Shown here one piece after another: positions 1 to 6,351 of a stretch of DNA of 8,574 nucleotides; within the stretch, counting starts at the first letter, position 1; each line of letters starts with the position of its first letter. This stretch comes from Muribaculaceae bacterium (lineage in GTDB: Bacteria > Pseudomonadota > Alphaproteobacteria > Rs-D84). Below the pieces are notes generated by a model, which was not told the origin of the DNA, made no database searches, and saw only the letters and a list, made by a program, of their open reading frames with translations. Location: the NCBI GenBank assembly GCA_023665245.1, contig JAMPEH010000085.1, positions 1 through 8,574 on the forward strand. The letters are read 5' to 3'. A program made the position numbers and the translations under genes.

Positions 1-236
1 CATTCTTCAACCGCACCAACAACGAAGACCTAATCCTCGCCATCCAGTCAGCCGGGGTCAGCCGCGGACGCAACGGCTTCCGCAAAGACAAGTCCGGCGA
101 GAAGTTAGCCGAGTCCGAGGAATCCCTCCTCGAACACCGCACAGACGGCACAGACGCTTTCGACACGCTCTACATCGGCTGCGAGAAATTCCCCTACCGC
201 GATAGCTTCTCGCTATCTATGTCGGGTGTACTTTAG
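1..236 (+). CDS. C-terminal fragment of an unidentified, possibly terminase-like protein (5' end outside window)
   Basis: An open frame runs in from the left edge (first complete codon at base 3) and ends at TAG 234-236, giving about 77 residues. Third codon positions are strongly C-rich, as in a genuine gene, and differ from the more A/T-rich restriction-modification genes that follow. The visible part is hydrophilic and charged, with a segment RGRNGFRKDKSGEK, then an acidic stretch, then DGTDAFDTL near the end. That last motif is reminiscent of the final acidic motif of large-terminase nuclease domains. I suggest that family only tentatively; any phage or mobile-element protein is possible. 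The last dozen residues (after KFPY) are low in complexity and coincide with a GATAGC/GCTATC inverted repeat at 201-217, so the extreme C-terminus may have been altered by the insertion of what follows. Confidence 0.6.
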   Translation, partial: FFNRTNNEDLILAIQSAGVSRGRNGFRKDKSGEKLAESEESLLEHRTDGTDAFDTLYIGCEKFPYRDSFSLSMSGVL

Positions 237-238
237 GA

Positions 239-265
239 AGATTTTACCTCCGTGGGTTAAAATCT
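239..265 (+). terminator. Hairpin after the left-edge gene
   Basis: AGATTTTA (239-246) and TAAAATCT (258-265) are exact inverted repeats around an 11-base loop, three bases after the upstream stop codon. There is no clear U-tract, so this may be an mRNA-end stabiliser or an element-boundary repeat rather than a classical intrinsic terminator. An alternative pairing GTGGG (252-256)/CCCAC (268-272) overlaps it. Confidence 0.4.
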
Positions 266-321
266 TGCCCACATCGGATATTATATTTGTCGCGCAATAA
301 CGAAAATCGAAAAAATTTTGT

Positions 322-329
322 TAACTTTG
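322..329 (+). promoter_or_regulatory. Candidate promoter -7 box for the restriction-modification operon
   Basis: TAACTTTG matches the Bacteroidetes -7 consensus TAnnTTTG. No good TTTG -33 box sits at the usual distance upstream, so only half of the promoter is recognisable. If used, it gives a leader of roughly 130 bases containing the long inverted repeat at 396-457. Confidence 0.35.
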
Positions 330-395
330 CAACCTAAACCGCGCTCGCGCAGACAAAGACCGACAATGTAAGTATCAACTTATATTCAACATATT

Positions 396-457
396 AAGGA
401 ACTTCCTTGTAGTCGTGTAAAGGTTTGGTCGCCTGTCTGCCTACAAGGAAGTTCCTT
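396..457 (+). repeat. Perfect 17-bp inverted repeat in the methyltransferase leader
   Basis: AAGGAACTTCCTTGTAG (396-412) is the exact reverse complement of CTACAAGGAAGTTCCTT (441-457), with a 28-base spacer. Each arm also contains its own near-palindrome, AAGGAA-N-TTCCTT (396-408 and 445-457). The element therefore offers either one long hairpin in the RNA or two protein-binding palindromes in the DNA, centred 49 bp apart. It ends 10 bases before the methyltransferase ATG, a position suited to control of transcription or translation. It could also be a terminator for read-through or the footprint of an insertion. Confidence 0.85.
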
Positions 458-467
458 TGCTATTACA

Positions 468-1571
468 ATGCAAGCGTTAAAGGATATTTTAGCCTCCAAT
501 ACTATCCGCACCATTTCGCTTTTTTCAGGCGCAGGTGGTTTGGATATTGGCGCTATTTATGCCGGAGCTCAGATTATTTGGGCTAACGACATGAAGAAAG
601 AGGCCTGCGAGTCCTACGCCTTAAACATTGGTGACCATATTCATCACGGCGACATTAATTCGTTTATTCCTCTTTTAGCTGAGTTTGACAACATCGACCT
701 CGTTATAGGTGGACCTCCTTGTCAGGGATTCTCTGTTGCCGGAAAGATGGATGAAAACGATGAACGCAGTAAATTGATATGGTCGTATGCTTCGGTGGTT
801 GAGACTGTCCAACCCAAAGCTTTTATTATGGAAAATGTCAAGGCTCTTGCAGTGCTTGACAGATGGGCTTCTGTGCGTAGTCAACTTCTTCAAAGGTTTC
901 AAGATTTGGGTTATTCGGTCAACTTTGTTGTGCTAAACGCCTCCGACTATGATGTGCCACAAGCTCGCGAACGTGTGTTTTTTATTGGGTTTAAGAACGG
1001 CACAACATCATCTCCTGATTTACAATCAATGCTTCGCTCTTATAGTAAAAAAGCAAAGACCGTTCGCGAGGCGCTAAAGGTATTGGATAAGGCCGGAGAG
1101 GGTAACAACAAATCAACTTGTAACGCTCGAATTACCCTTACTCATCATCCGGTGCTGAGAAAATCTGCATATGCTGGAATGTTGTTTAATGGTCTTGGTC
1201 GTCCACTAAAATTGGATGGATATAGTGCAACACTACCTGCATCTATGGGGGGTAACAAAACTCCTATCATTGATGAAAGAGCACTCTACGACAACGAGAA
1301 ACCTTGGGTTGAGAGTTATCGTGACAGAGTCGAAGCAAATCAGTCAATAGCCAAAACCGAAGAAGTCCCTCCATATTTGCGCAGATTGACTGTTGATGAA
1401 GCGAGAGTTATTCAGACATTCCCGATGGATTATGTTTTTTGTGGCTCTCAGTCAGCACAATATGCCCAAATCGGCAATGCCGTTCCCTGCAATCTTTCCA
1501 AAGCCGTATGCTCTATGGTTATTGATGTTTTGCAAGGCAAAACTCCTATTCAGTATTCATCTCTATTTTAA
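468..1571 (+). CDS. DNA (cytosine-5)-methyltransferase of a type II restriction-modification system
   Basis: The 367-residue protein has the ordered motifs of C5-cytosine methyltransferases. Motif I (SAM binding) is SLFSGAGGLDIG at 17-28. Motif IV is GGPPCQG at 81-87, with catalytic Cys85. Motif VI is ENV at 122-124 and motif VIII is QARERV at 165-170. Motifs IX-X are RRLTVDEARVIQTFP (about 305-319) and QIGNAVP (334-340). The target-recognition region lies between about 180 and 300. It transfers a methyl group from SAM to C5 of a cytosine in the recognition site, protecting host DNA from the partner nuclease. Length and motif spacing are normal and nothing is missing. No N-terminal helix-turn-helix extension is present, so self-regulation through such a domain is unlikely. 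ATG 468 is the first start codon after an in-frame stop at 369-371. The endonuclease gene follows 8 bases later, so the two are probably co-transcribed. Confidence 0.95.
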   Translation: MQALKDILASNTIRTISLFSGAGGLDIGAIYAGAQIIWANDMKKEACESYALNIGDHIHHGDINSFIPLLAEFDNIDLVIGGPPCQGFSVAGKMDENDERSKLIWSYASVVETVQPKAFIMENVKALAVLDRWASVRSQLLQRFQDLGYSVNFVVLNASDYDVPQARERVFFIGFKNGTTSSPDLQSMLRSYSKKAKTVREALKVLDKAGEGNNKSTCNARITLTHHPVLRKSAYAGMLFNGLGRPLKLDGYSATLPASMGGNKTPIIDERALYDNEKPWVESYRDRVEANQSIAKTEEVPPYLRRLTVDEARVIQTFPMDYVFCGSQSAQYAQIGNAVPCNLSKAVCSMVIDVLQGKTPIQYSSLF

Positions 1572-1579
1572 TCTCATAC

Positions 1580-2653
1580 ATGGCTACTATAGATTTCAAA
1601 ACTGCATATCTTGTTCTCGAACGTGCTCTTGCAGAGGCAGAACCTCTTGACGATGATATTGCAAAAACCATAAACCTTGTTCTAACCGGCACCCACAAGA
1701 CTTACCGCTATATCTTGGTAAATGCACTTTTGGCAAAAGCAACAAATGAGAAAGTCAATGCTCTCAGTCTACAAAAGGGCGACGGCAAAGGCGGTAAATT
1801 TGACGCTCGCTCTCTTTGCCATAAAGTAATCGTACCATTTGAAAAATTGGAACTCCCCGGTTGCTTGGGCGATTCTAACGAGCCTTTCCTTAACAAGCCT
1901 GCGCGCTTTGTTTCTTTATCTACAACAAATGCAGTACGTGCCGGCAAAGACCGGGAAACCCTCGAAAACCTTATCTCCATACTCTCTCAGATAAGCACAA
2001 GCGAACAAGCTTTTGCTTATCTGAAATCCGCTATGGTCGTGCTTAAAGCCAATCACGAAGAATACCTCAAGAAATTTTCAGTTGGCGATATTCTTGTAGA
2101 TGTCAGCGAGTTTTCTCAGCTCGTTCTTGACTATATCTACAAGATAACAGACCATACTTTGGAGGGTGAGGTTTGCCCTCTTGTCGTATCAGTTCTTGAA
2201 CAGTTCTACTTAGGATCTGAATACCGTGTAGTTCCCCATAAAGTAAATGAGAGTGGTTCTTCTTCCAAGGAGGAGGGAGACATAGATATTTTCGACTCAG
2301 AGGGTACATTGGTTAATGCTATTGAAGTAAAAGATAAAACATTCTCAGAACAGGATGTCGTTCACGCTACAACTAAATTCCGCATGGCGCACCTTAATTC
2401 GAGTATGTTTATATATGGTAAGAAAGTTACTTTTGATGAAGATGCTGTTTATTCGACACTAAAGAAGATTGGCCGGGAGGGACATTACTGTTGTTTGATT
2501 TCCATCTTGAACTACGCGAAGATGCGTATTTCAGAATTGAAGAGCATTACAGTTCGAGATTTTGTAGATGGGTTATTGAAATTTGCAAAAGCAATAAACG
2601 CGAAAGACAACACGATAGACACCATCAAAGAAATATCCAGTCACATTTTTTGA
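1580..2653 (+). CDS. Type II restriction endonuclease, SacI family
   Basis: The 357-residue protein resembles R.SacI, as I remember that sequence, in two places. The N-terminal block TYRYILVNALLAKA (41-54), continuing to RSLCHKVIVP (77-86) and NEPFLNKPAR (100-109), is the family signature. The C-terminal half has GDIDIF (233-238) followed by IEVKDK (248-253). This is a PD-(D/E)xK nuclease core with likely metal ligands D234 and/or D236, E249 and K251. SacI itself cuts GAGCTC; a related target is expected here but the sequence does not prove it. The gene starts 8 bases after the methyltransferase stop and no separate promoter is visible, so the methyltransferase is made from the same message, upstream. 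No C (controller) gene is present. Family assignment is fairly firm; target and activity are inferred. Confidence 0.85.
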   Translation: MATIDFKTAYLVLERALAEAEPLDDDIAKTINLVLTGTHKTYRYILVNALLAKATNEKVNALSLQKGDGKGGKFDARSLCHKVIVPFEKLELPGCLGDSNEPFLNKPARFVSLSTTNAVRAGKDRETLENLISILSQISTSEQAFAYLKSAMVVLKANHEEYLKKFSVGDILVDVSEFSQLVLDYIYKITDHTLEGEVCPLVVSVLEQFYLGSEYRVVPHKVNESGSSSKEEGDIDIFDSEGTLVNAIEVKDKTFSEQDVVHATTKFRMAHLNSSMFIYGKKVTFDEDAVYSTLKKIGREGHYCCLISILNYAKMRISELKSITVRDFVDGLLKFAKAINAKDNTIDTIKEISSHIF

Positions 2654-2671
2654 CCGACTGAGAATTACCTC

Positions 2672-2700
2672 TTTAACGGTTTTTAACGGGGGTAAAACGG
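2672..2700 (+). promoter_or_regulatory. Phased direct repeats upstream of the barrel-protein promoter
   Basis: TTTAACGG occurs at 2672-2679 and 2682-2689, and a variant TAAAACGG at 2693-2700. The starts are 10 and 11 bases apart, one helical turn each, and the array ends just upstream of the putative -33 box. This is the arrangement expected for an activator or response-regulator site. Confidence 0.45.
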
Positions 2701-2709
2701 TAACAAATG

Positions 2710-2743
2710 TTGAGGATTATGTTTCACAAAATCGCTAATTTTG
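2710..2743 (+). promoter_or_regulatory. Promoter of the outer membrane protein gene
   Basis: TAATTTTG (2736-2743) fits the Bacteroidetes -7 consensus, with a TTG at 2710-2712 as a candidate -33 box. The 23-base spacer is slightly long. The start codon follows 29 bases after the -7 box, giving a short leader. Confidence 0.5.
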
Positions 2744-2772
2744 CGTCAGATTTATAAACAACAGTTTCCAAT

Positions 2773-4869
2773 ATGCTCAAATACATCATTTCAACAGCGC
2801 TCATTCTCGCCGCCACATCGGCTTTTGCCCAGGAGAATGCGGACAGCATAAAGACGCAGGAACTTAACGAGGTTGTTGTGGAGGCGCAAATGCAACAAAC
2901 ATCTGCCACTTCTTCAACTTACATTCCGAACAAGAACCAAAAGTCATCGGCTCAAAATGCCGTTGACCTGTTACAGCAACTAGCTATCCCTCAAATCACG
3001 ATTAACCTTGTCGATAATGCTGTCACAACATTATCGGGGCAGAATGTTGCTATTTACATCAACTATCTGCCTGCGTCCTCGCAAGAGATTGAGGGATTGC
3101 TTACCTCCGATGTACGGCGTGTGGAGTATTTGGATTTTCCGACCGATCCTCGCTTCAATGGAAACGAGCACGTTGTCAACTTTATAATGCAGCGTTATGA
3201 ATACGGCGGTTATACGAAGCTAACACTTAATGAAAATTTCCTTGTCGGATTATCTAACCGCGCTTCGGTGTATTCAAAATTCGCATACAAAAGTATGATG
3301 TATGATTTATACGCCGGTACTTCAAACCACGATAACAAGCACGTCGGTACATCATATATCGGCAAATACACTTTGGATGGTAAGGACGTTGTGGCGCATG
3401 AGATAACGCGCAGCGAGATATTCGACAACGCTCATTTCAAGTACAACCAATTTCCGGTAACTTTCAGAGCCGTATATGACTCCGACAAAACCCAAATTTC
3501 AAATACCGTAGGCTTCTCTTTCGACCAATCGCCTCTTGCGGAAACCAACGGCAGCCTTTCATTTTCTCCGGGCGCGTCCGCGAACTACTCTTATACGAGA
3601 AACGAACCATACACTACACGCCGGGTATCTTGGCAAGGAAGCTACTACTTTATTCTTCCTCGCAACTTTCACTTAAACATAAATCCCTCTGCGAATTATT
3701 CTCATACTAACTACGACTACACCTATCGTTCATCGCTTCCCGATGATGATGTTATTGAGAATATTTCAAAAGAGAATGCGTGGCAAGTCCGGGGAACAAT
3801 CACGCTCTACAAAATTTTGTCGCAGAAACAAAATCTGTTTTTAAGGGCGTCGGGAGGGTCAACCCGTAACGATGTCGCCTATTATGGCTCAACACCGTAT
3901 AATAATGATTTTTCCGACTCCTACGCCGGAGCAACCGTCGGTTATAACTTTTCCAGTCGTCCGTGGAACGTAAATGCCGATGTTGCATTACAGTGGGAGC
4001 GCAACCAAATCAATTCCTCATCAGTCAGCGAGGTTTATCCTGTCGTGAATGTATCTGCGGCTTTTTCACCCTCAAATCGCCATTCACTACGCGCGTTCTT
4101 TCACTTGGGAGCAAATTATCCCGGAGCAAGTGAAAAGACCCCGAATGTTTTACAAGTTAACGAGCTGATGTACCAGACAGGCAATCCCGACTTGAAATTA
4201 TCACGCCAAGTTAATTTCAACTTTCAGTACAACTGGATACCGCGCAATAATTTTTCAGCTGCGGTTTATGCACAATATTTCGGAGAGTATAACTTGTATG
4301 TGCCGGTATATACACCTTATCAAGACGGACAGGCACTGCTGAAAAGTTTTATATCCGATGGCAAGTATCACCGTACATCATTTGGCCTGTCGTTTAACTA
4401 TAAGCTCCTTAACAACAAATTACAACTTGCCGCGCAACCTTCGATCACCCTCTACCGCCTTACAGGGTACTACGACCTGTCGAAATATCCGTTTGCCTTT
4501 AATGCCTCGGCAACATATTACCTGAATAACTTCTATTTTCAGGCTTCCTATCAAACTCCGAGCCGTACAATTCAAGGCAACCGTGCCGCCTATTATAAAG
4601 ACCGTGACTTCTACCAACTGCTTGCAGGGTGGAGTAAATCGGGGTGGAACATAAGACTTACCGCAATAAATCTTTTCCGCAGCGACTGGCTTGGAGCAAC
4701 ACAAACAATCAACACGCCGCTTTATTCCGAAACCAAACTGCAAGGCGGAAACTACTATCACCGCCGTTTGAATTTGTCAGTAACATACACGTTCAATTAT
4801 GGCAAGAAAGTTCAGCAAGGTAACGAGGTCGGCGAACAATCAGGCGCAGCATCAGCAATTTTGAAATAA
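2773..4869 (+). CDS. Outer membrane beta-barrel protein, TonB-dependent-receptor-like
   Basis: The 698-residue protein begins with a clean signal peptide (about residues 1-20, hydrophobic ISTALILAATSAFA, cleavage near AQ-EN). It continues with LNEVVVEAQ (31-39), the usual opening of a Bacteroidetes plug-like domain (about 30-140). The rest is a long series of alternating aromatic/polar strands rich in Tyr, Asn and Ser, ending in RRLNLSVTYTFNYG, typical of an outer membrane barrel. This fits the OMP_b-brl_3-type receptors (Pfam PF14905). Unlike many of those, it lacks an N-terminal carboxypeptidase-regulatory-like domain, so it is at the short end. A tail of about 20 residues follows the last strand. 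No SusD-like partner is adjacent, so a glycan-uptake role is not supported; substrate unknown. It has its own promoter, phased upstream repeats and a terminator, so it is probably a monocistronic unit separate from the restriction-modification operon. Confidence 0.85.
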   Translation: MLKYIISTALILAATSAFAQENADSIKTQELNEVVVEAQMQQTSATSSTYIPNKNQKSSAQNAVDLLQQLAIPQITINLVDNAVTTLSGQNVAIYINYLPASSQEIEGLLTSDVRRVEYLDFPTDPRFNGNEHVVNFIMQRYEYGGYTKLTLNENFLVGLSNRASVYSKFAYKSMMYDLYAGTSNHDNKHVGTSYIGKYTLDGKDVVAHEITRSEIFDNAHFKYNQFPVTFRAVYDSDKTQISNTVGFSFDQSPLAETNGSLSFSPGASANYSYTRNEPYTTRRVSWQGSYYFILPRNFHLNINPSANYSHTNYDYTYRSSLPDDDVIENISKENAWQVRGTITLYKILSQKQNLFLRASGGSTRNDVAYYGSTPYNNDFSDSYAGATVGYNFSSRPWNVNADVALQWERNQINSSSVSEVYPVVNVSAAFSPSNRHSLRAFFHLGANYPGASEKTPNVLQVNELMYQTGNPDLKLSRQVNFNFQYNWIPRNNFSAAVYAQYFGEYNLYVPVYTPYQDGQALLKSFISDGKYHRTSFGLSFNYKLLNNKLQLAAQPSITLYRLTGYYDLSKYPFAFNASATYYLNNFYFQASYQTPSRTIQGNRAAYYKDRDFYQLLAGWSKSGWNIRLTAINLFRSDWLGATQTINTPLYSETKLQGGNYYHRRLNLSVTYTFNYGKKVQQGNEVGEQSGAASAILK

Positions 4870-4887
4870 CAGTTACTCATACCATTT

Positions 4888-4930
4888 ACGCAAACAGCCC
4901 TCTCGGTATCGCCGAGGGGGCTGTTTGCGT
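4888..4930 (+). terminator. Strong hairpin terminator after the barrel-protein gene
   Basis: Bases 4888-4906 pair with 4912-4930 over 19 positions (one G-T wobble) around a five-base TATCG loop, 18 bases after the stop codon. The following T-run is short, which is common for terminators in this phylum. The near-perfect symmetry means it could also terminate leftward transcription. Confidence 0.8.
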
Positions 4931-5018
4931 TTGTACCCCTTGGCACAGCGAGGGAGACGGAGTGTCGCTTCGGGGATGGCGAGATTTTGCATGGATAAGG
5001 AACTTACCGTGCTTTGTG

Positions 5019-5037
5019 CCCCTTTGAGGGGATTTTT
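5019..5037 (+). terminator. Short terminator-like hairpin
   Basis: CCCCT (5019-5023) pairs with AGGGG (5027-5031) around a TTG loop, followed by ATTTTT. The stem is only 5 bp, but the T-run directly after it fits an intrinsic terminator for rightward transcription. Confidence 0.4.
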
Positions 5038-5068
5038 AGTAACTCTACGACCCTTTACCATTATGCAG

Positions 5069-5094
5069 TCGCCTCTCACCGGGGCGATTTTTTT
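5069..5094 (+). terminator. Intrinsic terminator candidate
   Basis: TCGCC (5069-5073) pairs with GGCGA (5083-5087), extendable inward by a T-G and a C-G pair to a TCACC loop, and is followed by seven T residues (5088-5094). This is the classical rightward layout. No gene directly upstream needs it, so it may end read-through or a small RNA. Confidence 0.5.
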
Positions 5095-5149
5095 CTGTGT
5101 GTCCTCGGCATAGGGGGCTTCACTGCATAGGTGTTCCGCTTTCTGCCGT

Positions 5150-5317
5150 CATGTGATTACATGGTGAAGATACGCATTTGCATCTGCAAGTTGAGAGAAC
5201 TTCCGAAGATGTAACGTATCGGTCATGTTTTGACAGGACGTAGTAAGAGTAATTAACTGATTTCACGCACGGAGGCACATTCCATTTACAGCGCGAAGGT
5301 AGGGCTGACCGTTCAGC
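5150..5317. repeat. Cluster of small inverted repeats
   Basis: There are four nearby hairpins. CATGT (5150-5154)/ACATG (5159-5163). GATACG (5169-5174)/CGTATC (5215-5220), enclosing AAGTT (5188-5192)/AACTT (5198-5202). GTCA (5222-5225)/TGAC (5231-5234). GCTGA (5304-5308)/TCAGC (5313-5317). Such clustering in a gene-free stretch is typical of transfer origins, recombination sites or structured RNA. Which one applies cannot be decided from the sequence. Confidence 0.45.
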
Positions 5318-5400
5318 GCAAAACAAGCCGCCGGATTTCTTCATAAATTTTTATAAATCTCCACACCTGCATATTCATTCTATGGGGCACAGAACGAAGC

Positions 5401-5501
5401 GGTTGATGGCGTGACGGTGGGTTGATGGTGAAATGGTTTGGGTTTGTGTGAGTTAGGTGGAGTGGTGGACGGATGCTAAAATAAAACGAAACGGTTGATG
5501 G
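5401..5501 (+). repeat. Three exact copies of GGTTGATGG
   Basis: GGTTGATGG occurs at 5401-5409, 5420-5428 and 5493-5501 inside the G/T-rich stretch. The first two are 19 bases apart. The third runs directly into the first GTTTAC repeat. Confidence 0.6.
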
Positions 5502-5593
5502 TTTACGTGGGTTTACTTTTGGTTTACATTTGAGGGGTGGGGGAGCGGTGTTTTGTTTGCGGTCGGTTTACATTGGGCTTGCGAGAGGCTTAC
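5501..5593 (+). repeat. Helically phased GTTTAC repeats
   Basis: GTTTAC starts at 5501, 5511, 5522 and 5566, with a variant GCTTAC at 5588. The intervals are 10, 11, 44 and 22 bases, all close to whole helical turns. The first and last copies share the extension ACGTGGG; the third and fourth share ACATT. This is an iteron-like or multi-site protein-binding layout. Confidence 0.5.
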
Positions 5594-5640
5594 GTGGGCG
5601 GCTTGGTTGGTCATCGGTGGCATGGATAGGGTAGGGGAGT

Positions 5641-5663
5641 CGGCTTTGCGCCGTCTTTTTTTT
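5641..5663 (+). terminator. Intrinsic terminator candidate before the 84-aa gene
   Basis: CGGC (5641-5644) pairs with GCCG (5650-5653) around TTTGC, and an eight-T run follows at 5656-5663. The stem is short but the T-run is strong. It would insulate the following gene from rightward transcription. Confidence 0.45.
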
Positions 5664-5708
5664 GTGTCGATTCATTGATTTTGTTTCTTTAAATTATTCC
5701 ATATAATT

Positions 5709-5735
5709 ATTATTTGGTATATTTGCACAAATAAT
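5709..5735 (+). promoter_or_regulatory. Promoter -7 box inside an operator-like inverted repeat
   Basis: TATATTTG (5718-5725) matches the -7 consensus TAnnTTTG and lies 20 bases before the start codon of the 84-aa gene. It sits between ATTATTTG (5709-5716) and CAAATAAT (5728-5735), an exact inverted repeat, so a dimeric repressor bound there would cover the promoter. No clear -33 TTTG is seen. Confidence 0.5.
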
Positions 5736-5745
5736 ATATCGGACT

Positions 5746-6000
5746 ATGGCGAAAGTGATTCATGTGCATTTGACGAAGTCGGTGGCGTGGACGAAGCAGC
5801 GCGACTGGTATTTCGGCTCGATTTCGGCTGTTTACACGGTTTTTAAGCCTGATGAGGTGGGTGCGACCAAGGGTTATCTCCTTCATGCCGGGCTTTCAGG
5901 GAACGGTACAGTCATAACTAAAGCGGCTATAATCAAGCAATCTACGCTTATCAGGGGCACACGTGGTACAGATTTAAAGACGAGGTTTAAACGGCCTTAG
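5746..6000 (+). CDS. Small conserved-looking protein of unknown function (84 aa)
   Basis: The ATG at 5746 follows a good -7 box and the frame ends at TAG 5998-6000. The protein is basic and compact. An N-terminal half with beta-strand-like stretches (KVIHVHLTKS, WYFGSISAVYTVF) is followed by DEVGATKGYLLHAG and a Gly/Thr/Lys-rich C-terminus (TKAAIIKQSTLIRG). There is no signal peptide or membrane segment. I do not recognise the family with confidence; the style is that of small hypothetical proteins on Bacteroidales mobile elements. It stands alone between two gene-free regions, with an operator-like repeat over its promoter and a hairpin after its stop, so it appears to be an independently regulated single-gene unit. 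A DNA- or RNA-binding role would fit its charge but is only a guess. Confidence 0.7.
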   Translation: MAKVIHVHLTKSVAWTKQRDWYFGSISAVYTVFKPDEVGATKGYLLHAGLSGNGTVITKAAIIKQSTLIRGTRGTDLKTRFKRP

Positions 6001-6022
6001 AAGGCAAATAAAACGGCATTCG

Positions 6023-6057
6023 AGGGGTGTTGTCGGCTACGGCTTGACAGCACCCCT
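6023..6057 (+). terminator. Hairpin after the 84-aa gene
   Basis: AGGGGTGTTGTC (6023-6034) pairs with GACAGCACCCCT (6046-6057) over 12 positions with one wobble, around an 11-base loop, 22 bases after the stop codon. The trailing sequence is A/T-rich but not a T-run, so termination is plausible rather than certain. Confidence 0.55.
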
Positions 6058-6077
6058 ATATTATGTCCTCAATAGGG

Positions 6078-6107
6078 CGAAAATAGGCCCGATTTGGGCC
6101 ATTTTCG
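6078..6107. repeat. Hairpin adjoining the tandem repeats
   Basis: CGAAAAT (6078-6084) pairs with ATTTTCG (6101-6107) and GGCCC (6086-6090) with GGGCC (6096-6100), leaving a single bulged A and a GATTT loop. It ends three bases before the first TTTAGG repeat, so the two may form one functional site. Confidence 0.55.
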
Positions 6108-6109
6108 GG

Positions 6110-6183
6110 TTTAGGATTACATTTAGGATTACAGTTTAGGACTACAGTTTAGGTTGACAAGCCGATAAACTTAGGTTGACAAA
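6110..6183 (+). repeat. Tandem 12-13 bp TTTAGG repeats (four plus one)
   Basis: Four head-to-tail copies start at 6110, 6122, 6135 and 6148: TTTAGGATTACA, TTTAGGATTACAG, TTTAGGACTACAG and TTTAGGTTGACAA. A fifth partial copy, TTAGGTTGACAAA, is at 6171-6183. The consensus is TTTAGG followed by a variable trinucleotide and ACA. The array resembles iterons or integrase/regulator arm sites. There is no replication or integrase gene in the window to connect it with. Confidence 0.75.
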
Positions 6184-6351
6184 TTTTGGATATTGAACGG
6201 CGAAAAGCCGAGGGGTGGAAACATACCCTAAAAACGGAATGAGATTGAAAAAAGGGCGGTTCAATGCGAAGCAAAATACCCCCTATTTTGAGCCGATACC
6301 CCTATAAACAGCCCTAAATCAACATGGTTGACACGGCTTTCGCGGAGAAAA

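Larger units (their letters stand above)
4931..5640. other. Non-coding, structure-rich region without a credible gene
   Basis: Several short open frames exist here, including 4925-5113 on the plus strand and 5120-5344 and 4873-5079 on the minus strand. They have Cys/Arg/Ser-rich, non-protein-like compositions, so I do not call them. The left part holds two terminator-like hairpins and a cluster of small inverted repeats. The right part (about 5395-5640) is strikingly poor in C on the plus strand, with repeated GGTTGATGG and GTTTAC words. The region looks like a control, transfer or replication segment of a mobile element, but no relaxase, integrase or replication protein is visible alongside it. 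Confidence 0.5.

Noticed and set aside
367..372. ATGTAA as a minimal upstream open reading frame in the methyltransferase leader
   Set aside because: A start codon followed at once by a stop is common by chance and has no supporting ribosome-binding context.
4925..5113. Plus-strand 62-residue frame ending MQSPLTGAIFFCVSSA
   Set aside because: It starts inside the terminator hairpin of the previous gene and contains two further terminator-like hairpins.
5120..5344. Minus-strand 74-residue frame starting MKKSGGLFCAE
   Set aside because: Cys/Ser-rich composition, no flanking promoter logic, and it covers the inverted-repeat cluster; more likely structured non-coding DNA. A database match with synonymous-site conservation would change this.
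5501..6183. Possible CRISPR array in the repeat-rich regions
   Set aside because: Repeats are only 6-13 bases, contiguous or irregularly spaced, with no uniform spacers and no cas genes.
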